From CAJWKT01 sp964465375 (GTDB lineage Bacteria > Pseudomonadota > Gammaproteobacteria > Steroidobacterales > Rariloculaceae), in the NCBI GenBank assembly GCA_964465375.1, contig CAYXIJ010000012.1:1-64000 (forward strand): a DNA stretch of 64,000 nt. The letters run 5' to 3'. The position numbers and the translations under genes were made by a program. This document shows positions 1 through 7,693 of this stretch, in pieces; within the stretch, counting starts at the first letter, position 1, and each line of letters starts with the position of its first letter. Under the pieces are notes generated by a model. It was not told where the DNA came from, searched no databases, and was given only the letters and a program-made list of their open reading frames with translations.

Positions 1-2
1 GA

Positions 3-794
3 ATTCAGGCGATTCTTGATGAAAAAGAAGCGATTAGGGTCGCCAAGAAGGGAAATGACACATTAGCTGAGGCTGTTGCCCGCTACCCGAAACGTTATGG
101 TGCCCTTGCAGCCCTCCCCATGCAGAACCCAGATGCAGCATCGCTGGAATTGACGCGCTGCGTGAAGGAACTGGGCTTTAAGGGCGCAATGGTTAATGGG
201 TTTACCCAAAAAGATACAGATGATTCAGCCGTCTACTATGATATACCTGAATATCGGAGTTTTTGGGCTACCGTTGCTGAACTTGATGTGCCATTTTACC
301 TTCATCCCCGTATGCAAATACCTTCCCGCGCCCAGAACTACGAGGGCCACCCCTGGCTAATGAGCGCGCCCTGGGGTTTTGCGGTGGAGACATCCATTCA
401 TGCTCTCCGGTTATGTGGTTCGGGTTTGTTCGAGGACTATCCCAGTTTGAAAATTATTATTGGCCATCTAGGTGAATTTATCCCTCATGCTTTGTGGCGG
501 ATAGATGCGCGTATGGCCTATTCGCCTCGTGGGTATCGCGGGGATCGTCCACTAGGCGAGTATTTTTTAAGTAATTTTTTGGTAACAACGAGTGGTTTTT
601 TTAACGATCCGGCATTCAAAAATACCCTCGAGGTGTTAGGGGAAGACCGCGTTTTTTTTAGTGCCGATTATCCATTTGAAAGTATGCAGGATGCGGCAGA
701 TTGGTACGACAAGACACCGGTTATTTCCGAAGAAGCGCGTTTAAAAATTGGTAGAGACAACGCAATCAAATTGTTTGATCTTGATTTAGACTAA
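3..794 (+). CDS. Amidohydrolase family protein (ACMSD/resorcylate-decarboxylase-like), 5' truncated
   Basis: The frame is open from the left edge, so the N-terminus lies outside the window; the first internal ATG at 120 is not the true start. The remaining ~263 residues match the amidohydrolase-2 TIM-barrel family (aminocarboxymuconate-semialdehyde decarboxylase, 2,3-dihydroxybenzoate and gamma-resorcylate decarboxylases). Visible hallmarks are RYPKRYGALAALPMQ on an inner strand, the strand-end motif IIIGHLGEFIPHALWRID, whose His is a usual metal ligand, and the C-terminal SADYPFES with the conserved metal-binding Asp. The family performs metal-dependent, non-oxidative decarboxylation or hydrolysis of small aromatic or related acids in the cytoplasm. 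The substrate cannot be read from the sequence. No downstream partner is close on this strand. Confidence 0.85.
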   Translation: MQAILDEKEAIRVAKKGNDTLAEAVARYPKRYGALAALPMQNPDAASLELTRCVKELGFKGAMVNGFTQKDTDDSAVYYDIPEYRSFWATVAELDVPFYLHPRMQIPSRAQNYEGHPWLMSAPWGFAVETSIHALRLCGSGLFEDYPSLKIIIGHLGEFIPHALWRIDARMAYSPRGYRGDRPLGEYFLSNFLVTTSGFFNDPAFKNTLEVLGEDRVFFSADYPFESMQDAADWYDKTPVISEEARLKIGRDNAIKLFDLDLD

Positions 795-861
795 AGTGAC
801 TAACAGTATTTTCCTAGTAGCTAAGCCTTTGTGCATGGCAGCTATACCAGTTTAAATTTCT

Positions 862-1062
862 CTAGCGGCGAAATATCCAAAGAATAATCGAGATTATTGC
901 ACTTATTAGAATCATGGTCGTAACCGGCACATAGACCCTGAATCCAGGCCTTTCGATCAAAAAATCGCCTGGTAGCTTTCCAAGCGGAAGTTTGTTGAGC
1001 CAGGGCCACATAAATCCAGCGATAACTATAATCAGTCCTATGGTGATGAGTAGTTTTTGCAT
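862..1062 (-). CDS. DUF2905 family small membrane protein
   Basis: This 66-residue protein has two predicted transmembrane helices, at about residues 3-20 and 46-63, joined by a conserved hydrophilic loop containing LGKLPGDFLIERPGFRVYVPV. That LG+LPGD...R.G...Y.P pattern is characteristic of the DUF2905 family, which is widespread in proteobacteria and of unknown function. Length matches the family (65-75 aa). The ATG start at 1062 begins a clean N-in membrane segment. The overlapping longer frame on the same strand is a shadow. It stands alone between rightward genes, so context gives no functional hint. Confidence 0.8.
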   Translation of the reverse strand: MQKLLITIGLIIVIAGFMWPWLNKLPLGKLPGDFLIERPGFRVYVPVTTMILISAIISIILWIFRR

Positions 1063-1206
1063 GCACTAATTTTAAGTAATTTGTTTGTTTATTGCAGGAC
1101 TTAATAGTCTAGTGTACGGCTGAGGTATATCATTGAGAAATACCATTATGGTTCTATCAGATTTAGGTTTAGCTATGAGGGGGGTGCCAAGATTGTTAGT
1201 TTAATA

Positions 1207-1707
1207 TTGTCTAGGCGCATCTTTCGGGTGGGTATAGCAATTTTAATTTTGGGCCTTAGCTCGGAGATTCTATTTGCGCACCATTCGATACCGGTGAATT
1301 ACCTTACTTACCAAGAATCACCTCTGGTGCTAAGTGGTACCGTGAAAGATATTCACATTCGAAACCCACACTCTACTATTGTTCTTGAAGTAGCCGCAGA
1401 GGAAGGGATGGCCACTGAGTGGCTGATCCACTGGGCTGACGGGAATACCCTGCGGCGCCGGGGTGTAACACTGGACAAGATTAGGATTGGGGAGTCACTT
1501 ATTGTTTACGCAAGAAGGCACAAGCGTGTTTCAAGCGTCGCATATTTTAGGAGTGCATCGCTTTCCGATGGTACATTGATTCCCGGTTGTACAGGCGGTG
1601 TTTACCGGGGAAATGATTATTTTGCGACCTGTGATAGAGAGGAGGCGCACTATGAGGTTCTTCCGAGCAGTGTAGAGAATCCTAGGGTTGCACAGGATCG
1701 GAGATAA
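1207..1707 (+). CDS. DUF6152 family exported protein
   Basis: A 166-residue protein with an N-terminal hydrophobic segment (residues 6-24) ending at AHHS, the His-His-Ser just after the signal peptide that marks DUF6152 proteins. It also has the family's RNPH motif (IHIRNPHSTIVLEV) and a small beta-barrel-like body followed by a RRRGV...IGESLIVYARR segment and SLSDGTLI near the C-terminus. Function is unknown; the protein is probably periplasmic. The only canonical start that keeps the signal peptide is TTG at 1207; its Shine-Dalgarno is poor (a G-rich run lies ~23 nt upstream), so the start is uncertain. A homologue lies at 9943-10347, and a 59-residue membrane protein follows immediately. 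Confidence 0.7.
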   Translation: MSRRIFRVGIAILILGLSSEILFAHHSIPVNYLTYQESPLVLSGTVKDIHIRNPHSTIVLEVAAEEGMATEWLIHWADGNTLRRRGVTLDKIRIGESLIVYARRHKRVSSVAYFRSASLSDGTLIPGCTGGVYRGNDYFATCDREEAHYEVLPSSVENPRVAQDRR

Positions 1708-1728
1708 TGGGTTGCTGGTGATGGAGCT

Positions 1729-1908
1729 ATGAAATACCAATTCGACCTAATCAGAGCGGCCGGTGGCTTATTGGTACTCATGGTTTTTTTATTGGTTCCG
1801 GTTACGATTTTATCTCCGCTTGGGCGACCATGGTCTTCCTTGGTCATTTATCTGTTTTTTTTTATAATGATTGCTGCCATTTTTTGGTTCAAACGAAATA
1901 AGGGCTAG
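1729..1908 (+). CDS. Small two-helix membrane protein, unrecognised
   Basis: An ATG-started frame of 59 residues, beginning 21 nt after the DUF6152 stop. It encodes two strongly hydrophobic segments (about residues 12-28 and 37-54) separated by a short SPLGRPWSS loop, with a basic C-terminus (FKRNKG) suggesting both ends are cytoplasmic. I recognise no family. Its tight position behind the DUF6152 gene suggests co-transcription. Against it: it is short, and hydrophobic frames can arise by chance in AT-rich DNA; the ribosome binding site is weak. Its coherent hydrophobic-loop-hydrophobic-basic layout makes it more likely real than not. Confidence 0.5.
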   Translation: MKYQFDLIRAAGGLLVLMVFLLVPVTILSPLGRPWSSLVIYLFFFIMIAAIFWFKRNKG

Positions 1909-2017
1909 GTAGGTGTTGGCTCTTGTATTCAGCAGCAGAAAAAACCTTTATTGACCCTTCTTGAGCTAGGGAGCTAGACTGCTCATTAGAGGCTAATACA
2001 GACAGAGGTGTTAGATA

Positions 2018-3304
2018 ATGAAAAGCAGTATAAATAACCTAGTTTTAGCGACCTTGGCGGTCTGTGCACTAGTGCTGTCCTCATGTACGATGAATGACGA
2101 GGAGGCTCAGGCTCAGCCGGGTTATAGCTTTGATCCCACTTGGCCGAAAGATCTACCTAACAGCTGGAAGATAGGTGGGATAACGGGCCTGGCAGTCGAT
2201 AGCAACGACAATATTTGGGCTTATAACCGACCGAATGATCTCACTTCGATCGAGCTCCATGCCGAATTAACACCGCCACTTGCGGAGTGTTGTGTGCGGC
2301 CACCATCGATGATTCACTTTGATCGTGAAGGTAACGTCATCGGCTGGTTCGATGCGCCGCAAGGGCACGGTATGGATGTTGATGACGATGGTTTCGTCTA
2401 TCTTGGTCAAGATACGGTTCGCAAATACGATCCGTCGACCGGTGAGGTTGTCGCAGAAATCGCGCGTACACCGGAACGGGAGGGTGGTGGACGCGTCGGG
2501 CTCCCGCCACCGATGACTCGTCAACCAGGTCAGGGCGGAAGGGGCCCCGTTGCAGGTTTTTTAGGGCGGCCGCCTCCGAGCCCCGAAGAAATTGCAGCAG
2601 CGGAAATTGCCAAGGCTGCTTTCCGGGCGAAGTATCCCCCAGAGACGCCAATGATTGTGGGCGGGCTCGAGGAGATTCGGATTGTCGGAACAGACAACGA
2701 GATGTATGTTGCTGACAATTATCTCCGTGGACGTGTACTTGTTTTTGACTTGGACACCCTCGAGTTCAAACGAGGGTGGGGAGCGTATGGCAAGCCTTTA
2801 TCCGAGATTAGCATCGACGACGCTGATCATGCCTACACACCAAACGGCCCGATGCCACCTGATTTTGCGGGCCACCTGACACTGAATGTGTCTAATGATG
2901 GTCTTGTCTATGCGGCGGACCGTAATGCAAACCGCATTCACGTTACGACAAAGGAAGGCGAATTTCTAAAGGAGTTTATTGTCGCGCCAGGCACTGGTGT
3001 TGGCGGCTCAACGGGTGGTGTAGCGTTCTCGTCCGACCCTGAGCAGGAGTACCTTATTATTTCGAGCCTGACGAACAACAGAATCTGGTTCCTCAACCGC
3101 GACGACGGCAGCATCGTGCACGAAATGGGCCACATGGGTGAAAACGGCGGTCAGTTCTTCGGTCTTCACATGATTGCTGTGGACTCGCAGGGCAATATCT
3201 ATACTGGTGAGGTATTTGCTGGTGAGCGCGTTCAGCGATTTGTGCCTACTGATAGCCCCAGGGGAGAACTTCTTCAGCAATTAGCAGCGTTGCCGTTGCA
3301 GTAA
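2018..3304 (+). CDS. NHL-repeat beta-propeller lipoprotein
   Basis: The 428-residue product starts with a lipoprotein signal peptide ending in LSSC (lipidated Cys23). The mature part shows repeated propeller strands typical of NHL proteins: GITGLAVDSNDNIWAYNR, GHGMDVDDDGFVYLGQD, LNVSNDGLVYAADRNANRIHV and MIAVDSQGNIYTGE. A Gly/Pro-rich insertion (about residues 155-195) interrupts the propeller. The closest known folds are six-bladed propellers such as peptidyl-alpha-hydroxyglycine amidating lyase-like proteins, but enzymatic activity cannot be claimed. It is likely anchored on the inner face of the outer membrane or on the cell surface. The ATG at 2018 follows GAGGTG with good spacing. It is GC-richer than its neighbours by eye. 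Confidence 0.8.
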   Translation: MKSSINNLVLATLAVCALVLSSCTMNDEEAQAQPGYSFDPTWPKDLPNSWKIGGITGLAVDSNDNIWAYNRPNDLTSIELHAELTPPLAECCVRPPSMIHFDREGNVIGWFDAPQGHGMDVDDDGFVYLGQDTVRKYDPSTGEVVAEIARTPEREGGGRVGLPPPMTRQPGQGGRGPVAGFLGRPPPSPEEIAAAEIAKAAFRAKYPPETPMIVGGLEEIRIVGTDNEMYVADNYLRGRVLVFDLDTLEFKRGWGAYGKPLSEISIDDADHAYTPNGPMPPDFAGHLTLNVSNDGLVYAADRNANRIHVTTKEGEFLKEFIVAPGTGVGGSTGGVAFSSDPEQEYLIISSLTNNRIWFLNRDDGSIVHEMGHMGENGGQFFGLHMIAVDSQGNIYTGEVFAGERVQRFVPTDSPRGELLQQLAALPLQ

Positions 3305-3402
3305 GCAGAGTAGTTACTGATACACAAATGCACGTACTGTTTCGTGCGACGGTATCTAGTTAGCGTATGCGTAACTAGATAATCAGGTGGTAGCCGGAGG
3401 AG

Positions 3403-4425
3403 TTGGTTTTGGGTAGAGACTTCATGGTCATCGACGCGTTGGTTGTTGTTTTGGTGGCGGGTCTTGTGTTCGGATCAACTCTGGCAACCGGACAACAGAG
3501 GTCTCTTTTTGAGAATGAGCCCATTTCTATTGTGATGGGTGGATATGGCCCTCCTAGTACAAGCTTCAGTCTTGGCCTGAAGAGAATTGGCGATAGACTT
3601 GAAGAAAAATTCGCTGATGCTGTAAATGTCAGATACGTCTATAACGTTATGGATGTTGGTTTTAGTGGGGGCAGTGATCTTAAGTGGCTAGTTGAGACAG
3701 GTATTCTGACATTGGGTTACCTGACGATGGCTGATGGGATACCAGAACTGGAGATGGCAGCCTTGCCTTTTCTTTTTTCGGACAATACCACTGCTCGGGC
3801 AGCAATGGACGGAAAGCTTGGGTCTGCTGCCGCCTTGAGAATTGAATCAGCGGGCCCCTATAAGGTTCTTGGCTATTTTGAAAATGGTTTTCGCCACATT
3901 TCGAATAATGTTAGGCCTATCCAAGAACCAGATGACCTGAAGGGTCTAACAATTCGAATTCTTCCTGTACAGGCTAGGATTTTTGAAGCTTTGGGAGCAA
4001 CTCCACATGCAATCAGTTTGCTGGCTGCGATTGATGCGATTAAGGGGGGCGCGATTGATGGCCAGGAGAATCCACTCACCAATACAGTGACATATGGTTT
4101 ATATCCATATCAGCGTTTTCATACAATAACGAATCACTCGTACCTGTCTCGCCCTATTTTTGTTCACCGTCCTTCATTTGAGGCATGGCCTAAAGCATTG
4201 CAAGTGGAAATTGAAAAAGCCACCAGGGATGCAGTCATACTTCAACGTGAGCTGCATGATGAAGAGGAACTTGCGGCCTCTAAAGTTATTGAGAAGGCGG
4301 GAGGAGTAATTCATCAACTCACTCCTGAGGCACGCGCTAAGTTTATTCAAAGAGCGGATCTTGTGTATTCAGAGGCACGCACCAAGTACAGCAGAGAACT
4401 TCTTGGTCTTGTAAATCTTTTGTAG
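3403..4425 (+). CDS. TRAP transporter substrate-binding protein (DctP family), Sec-exported
   Basis: About 340 residues: a signal peptide (to about residue 30, ending LATGQQ) followed by a DctP/TAXI-like solute receptor. Recognisable elements are ELEMAALPFLFSD, the GYFENGFRHISN strand, DLKGLTIRILP with the conserved Arg that usually salt-bridges an organic acid, and GGAIDGQENPLTN. TRAP receptors capture carboxylates in the periplasm for a DctQM membrane channel, but no dctQ or dctM is present in this window. The start could be TTG 3403, TTG 3409 or ATG 3424; GGAGGAG at 3397-3403 favours 3409. A clear paralogue lies at 7694-8734. The stop overlaps a GTG codon (TAGTG), but the next gene probably starts later. 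Confidence 0.88.
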   Translation: MVLGRDFMVIDALVVVLVAGLVFGSTLATGQQRSLFENEPISIVMGGYGPPSTSFSLGLKRIGDRLEEKFADAVNVRYVYNVMDVGFSGGSDLKWLVETGILTLGYLTMADGIPELEMAALPFLFSDNTTARAAMDGKLGSAAALRIESAGPYKVLGYFENGFRHISNNVRPIQEPDDLKGLTIRILPVQARIFEALGATPHAISLLAAIDAIKGGAIDGQENPLTNTVTYGLYPYQRFHTITNHSYLSRPIFVHRPSFEAWPKALQVEIEKATRDAVILQRELHDEEELAASKVIEKAGGVIHQLTPEARAKFIQRADLVYSEARTKYSRELLGLVNLL

Positions 4426-4496
4426 TGTCAAAGTTTTGTTTTGGTGTTAAGTTTTTTGTTGGTAAGTTAACAACATTTGCAGCCAATGGAGTCCCA

Positions 4497-5204
4497 GTGA
4501 ATTTCTATAAAATATCAATCCTGATTGTAAATCTTTCTGCTTATTTAATTTTAGTAAGCGAGACTGGTGCCGGAGAGCGTTCAGATTTAGATGGTGTATG
4601 GAATCTTGTTTATGAATCGGCTCGCGATTCGGTTCTCAGTGGCACGCCATCCATCATAATGACGCAAGCGGGAGCTGAAAAAAATGCAGCCTATGATTTT
4701 ATTCAAGATGATCCGCTTATGCGGTGTATCCCACCAAGTATTAGTCGGGTGATGCTCACGCCTTCGCCGCTTTTTGAAATCAGGCAGCACGAGACTTACG
4801 TGGAAATCAATTATGAGTTCATGGATGTGAAGAGGCGAGTTCCTTTGGATTCGTCTCTAAATCTTTCTGCTGCGCCCTTAGGCGTCCCCGAGCACCCGCA
4901 TTTGGGACGCTCTGTAGGGCGGTACGAAGGAGAGGAGTTGGTGATCGAGACTACAGATATTGGTGAGGGCGTGTTTTCAACCCATGTACTTGTCGGGTAT
5001 TACCAATCTGATGAAATGAGGACTACTGAGCGTTTTATCCCGGATGGTGATTTGCTGGAAGTGCGAATTACCCATCTCGATCCGGTCTACTATGAAGAAC
5101 CTTTTGATATTATCTATCGGCATCATAGGACGGAGTCGCCCCTTCTGCACTGGGGTTGTGAACCAGAAAAGGCATGCGTTGATCCACGCCTTTGCTCTCC
5201 TTAA
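4497..5204 (+). CDS. Exported protein of the 'GxWxGdxLVvE' (NLSGIW-like) family, function unknown
   Basis: 235 residues with an N-terminal hydrophobic segment (residues 5-20) and then DLDGVWNLVYES, a weak form of the 'NLSGIW' opening of a proteobacterial family of exported proteins. The strongest shared element is SVGRYEGEELVIETTDIG, equivalent to GRWEGNTLVVET and GHWDGDTLVVDV in the proteins at 8969 and 10359. A frame extension to GTG 4425 exists, but GTG 4497 has GGAG five bases upstream and places the signal peptide at the true N-terminus, so I chose it. Two C-terminal cysteine pairs (WGCEPEKACVDPRLC) may form disulfides. Role unknown. Confidence 0.65.
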   Translation: MNFYKISILIVNLSAYLILVSETGAGERSDLDGVWNLVYESARDSVLSGTPSIIMTQAGAEKNAAYDFIQDDPLMRCIPPSISRVMLTPSPLFEIRQHETYVEINYEFMDVKRRVPLDSSLNLSAAPLGVPEHPHLGRSVGRYEGEELVIETTDIGEGVFSTHVLVGYYQSDEMRTTERFIPDGDLLEVRITHLDPVYYEEPFDIIYRHHRTESPLLHWGCEPEKACVDPRLCSP

Positions 5205-5267
5205 ACTATTATGATATACAATTAGTTATAATATTATTTTAATTAATATATTAAGTAGAAAAAACCG

Positions 5268-5690
5268 ATGAATAGACTCATGGAACAAGCCGATTTTTTG
5301 TTCTCACGGTGGTCAGGGGTGTTCCTCAGTATTTTGAGGATCATTACCGCTTTTCTTTTCATACAGCACGGAACGCAGAAAATTTTTAGCTTTCCAGTGG
5401 CTGCTTTTGGAGAATTTGACCCGCTCTCACTGCTTGGGTTTGGTGGTCTCTTGGAGGTTTTTGGTGGTACTTTGATTCTAGTGGGGCTATTTACACGTCC
5501 ACTGTCTTTTCTAATGTCCGGTATGATGGCGGTCGCTTATTTTATGTTTTTTTCTCCCGGGGGATTTTGGACGGTCGCTAATGGTGGTGACGCGGCTGTG
5601 CTTTACTGCTTTGTGTTTCTGTATTTGTCGGCAGCGGGTGGTGGGCCTTGGAGTCTGGATTATTTATGGAGAAGAGGTAGATCGGACTAA
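5268..5690 (+). CDS. DoxX family membrane protein
   Basis: A 140-residue integral membrane protein with four predicted helices. The first contains the DoxX hallmark LRIITAFLFIQHGTQKIF, the second GLLEVFGGTLILVGLFTRP, the third MSGMMAVAYFMFF, the fourth AVLYCFVFLYLSAAGGGPWSLD. DoxX proteins are small membrane proteins linked in some organisms to redox or thiosulfate metabolism, but most members are uncharacterised. Length matches the family. The 60 bases before it are extremely AT-rich and probably carry its promoter. It is convergent with the leftward DUF4159 gene. Confidence 0.85.
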   Translation: MNRLMEQADFLFSRWSGVFLSILRIITAFLFIQHGTQKIFSFPVAAFGEFDPLSLLGFGGLLEVFGGTLILVGLFTRPLSFLMSGMMAVAYFMFFSPGGFWTVANGGDAAVLYCFVFLYLSAAGGGPWSLDYLWRRGRSD

Positions 5691-5757
5691 AAAACAAACG
5701 TATCTAATGACTAATTTCTTGGTCTAGCGTGGTTTGGGCTGTTTTTAGTAATTTTTA

Positions 5758-6600
5758 TTAGTGTGTCATGGAATAAACCACGTAATTAACAGCGAAACGG
5801 TAGGCAAGCGCCGTCATGGGTTCTGGGTACCATGGATCATCAGCATGCTCCCATGCATCACCCATATCCATATTGAAATTTATAGCCACTATCAGGCGAC
5901 CCTCGTCATCATAGATTCCTCGCCAATGCGGCGTATCTCCGTCTGCCTGCCAGCGACCGCCACGACCAGGAATCTGGGTTCGTTGATCAAGGTCATACAA
6001 GACATGCAACAGAGGATCGTTATCGTCAATCTCAAGAATTGGACGATCTGGAAAGGCGCGCTGTATGGACTGAACAAAAACAGCCCATTCATAACTTCCC
6101 CAGAAGTCATCCACCATGAGAAAGCCGCCCCTGAAAAGATACTCACGCAACCTTGCTGCTTCCTCATCGCTTAGATACCACTGCCCGACTTCGACCGCGT
6201 ACAACCACGGGTAGTCCATTAGCTCAGCGTCCATTATGCTTACTGTGCGACCCTGTGCTCCTGTGTCGAGTTGTGTTAGTCGGCTTAGTCCTTGGAGTAG
6301 ATGTATTTCTGCTTCTGGATAATCTGTTAGCCAGGCACCACGTCCACGACGGCGATATCCAGCGTCTGAATATGCCAGGCGCGTGAAATAAAATTCAGCC
6401 TCTGGTCTACTCTCAATGGAGCTATCGGAAATTTGTCCGCTTACCTGGATCAGATACCCACTTCCTAAAAAGACAGCAATTAGGGCAGTAAAGGCCAGAG
6501 CATATTTTTTTGTAGCGATCTTTTGGGTAAGGACTCGGATACTGATTCCTCCAGAAAAATATTGCTGCAACCTGGTGGAGTTGATCAAAATTCTTTCCAT
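5758..6600 (-). CDS. DUF4159 domain-containing membrane-anchored protein
   Basis: 280 residues: a cytoplasmic N-terminus of ~30 residues, one transmembrane helix (about 33-50), and an extracytoplasmic DUF4159 domain. Family signatures are FYFTRLAYSDAG, WLTDYPEAEIHLLQGLSRLT, YPWLYAVEVGQWYLSDEEA, LREYLFRGGFLMVDDFWG, and the C-terminal MTALAYRFAVNYVVY. DUF4159 is usually fused to or encoded near von Willebrand-type or AAA 'aerotolerance' genes; none is seen here. Its ATG overlaps the last 16 bases of the upstream hydrolase gene, so the two are co-translated from a leftward operon TRAP receptor - hydrolase - DUF4159. Function unknown. Confidence 0.82.
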   Translation of the reverse strand: MERILINSTRLQQYFSGGISIRVLTQKIATKKYALAFTALIAVFLGSGYLIQVSGQISDSSIESRPEAEFYFTRLAYSDAGYRRRGRGAWLTDYPEAEIHLLQGLSRLTQLDTGAQGRTVSIMDAELMDYPWLYAVEVGQWYLSDEEAARLREYLFRGGFLMVDDFWGSYEWAVFVQSIQRAFPDRPILEIDDNDPLLHVLYDLDQRTQIPGRGGRWQADGDTPHWRGIYDDEGRLIVAINFNMDMGDAWEHADDPWYPEPMTALAYRFAVNYVVYSMTH

Positions 6601-7583
6601 TTTTTAATGGCTCTAGAGGCGGGTAGGACGATGGAGTGTTCAACGAGGTCGTAAACACTTTGTGTGTGTGCTCGGCGGCCTATTCCAGGATTGCTTGATG
6701 AGGTGGTTACTACAGTGAGCTCCAAGGCAGGAACGAGCAAAATGAACTGCCCTCCGTAGCCCCATGCGTAAGGGGTAGTAAAACCCCCCATTTCTCGGAT
6801 CCACCAACCATATCCATAGGATCGACCGTTTTCTCGCGTTGATTTGGTGTGTGCTTGGAGTGATCTATTTATCCAGTCCGGCGGAATAATCTGATGGCCA
6901 TCTATTTGACCATTATTCCGATATAACTCCCCAAATTTCATCATTTGTCTAGGGGTCATTTCCATATCATTGCCCCCAAAATAAATACCTTGAGGGTCTT
7001 GTGGCCAGGACGCAAGACGAAAGCCCAGGGATTTGGTCAGTGCTTGGCGTGCAAATTCCAGTGTGGTGATATCAGCTGCTAGCGTGAGGATCGCCGAAAG
7101 CAGATGTGTATTGCCAGTGCTGTATTCCATTATAGTGCCGGGGTGCAATTCCAGGGGTTGGCTCAACGCATAATCGACCCAATTTCGACTTTGTACCCAC
7201 GCACCGTAATTGCGATTACTGGTTGTTTCCAGGCCGGACTGCATGGTCAGAAGGTCCTCAATGGTAATCCTGCGTTTGAGTGCATCGCCTTCTTCAGATA
7301 GCAATCCTGCAAAATAATCGCCAATCGGTTGTTGTACACTTTCAATGTGGCCTTGCTCAATAGCGATGCCTACAAGAGCCGAGATCCAGCTTTTTGAGAC
7401 AGATTTCACATTTGCTAACTGTCTTTGCGTAGTTCCATTAAAGTACCGCTCGAAAACAGACTGGCCATTCCAGCTTATAAGTATGCTGTGTAATCTCGGC
7501 ATGACTTCAGCTTTTGCGAGGGCATCCCGGAATTCAAATGTTGGTTGATTTAAATCTTCCGCCTGGGCATCAGCTAGCCCCAA
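6585..7583 (-). CDS. Beta-lactamase-fold serine hydrolase (class C/esterase type), exported; start anomalous
   Basis: The protein belongs to the serine beta-lactamase-like superfamily (AmpC, EstB, 6-aminohexanoate hydrolase). The catalytic SxxK is S61-V-S-K64, a YSTGN segment stands where Tyr150 of class C enzymes lies, and GYGGQF stands for the KTG/HxG element. The family hydrolyses esters, amides or peptides. The first canonical start in frame is TTG 7583, but this cuts through a good signal peptide: the frame continues upstream to a stop with no ATG, GTG or TTG. A GGAAGG ribosome site (7667-7662) sits six bases before GTA 7655-7653, which would begin VSVRKIRVCILAIFF. See findings. It overlaps the DUF4159 gene by 16 bases. 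Confidence 0.82.
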   Translation of the reverse strand: MGLADAQAEDLNQPTFEFRDALAKAEVMPRLHSILISWNGQSVFERYFNGTTQRQLANVKSVSKSWISALVGIAIEQGHIESVQQPIGDYFAGLLSEEGDALKRRITIEDLLTMQSGLETTSNRNYGAWVQSRNWVDYALSQPLELHPGTIMEYSTGNTHLLSAILTLAADITTLEFARQALTKSLGFRLASWPQDPQGIYFGGNDMEMTPRQMMKFGELYRNNGQIDGHQIIPPDWINRSLQAHTKSTRENGRSYGYGWWIREMGGFTTPYAWGYGGQFILLVPALELTVVTTSSSNPGIGRRAHTQSVYDLVEHSIVLPASRAIKKWKEF

Positions 7584-7693
7584 GATGCCAGCATTCAGTA
7601 TCGAGAGAGTAAAAAAAATAGCTAATATACAAACTCGTATTTTGCGAACAGATACTGCTAGCCTTCCGAGGGTGCTTAAATTTTTTAGTACGT

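Noticed and set aside
842..1066. 74-codon minus frame overlapping DUF2905
   Set aside because: Same strand, different frame from the clear DUF2905 protein; no hydrophobic pattern or motif.
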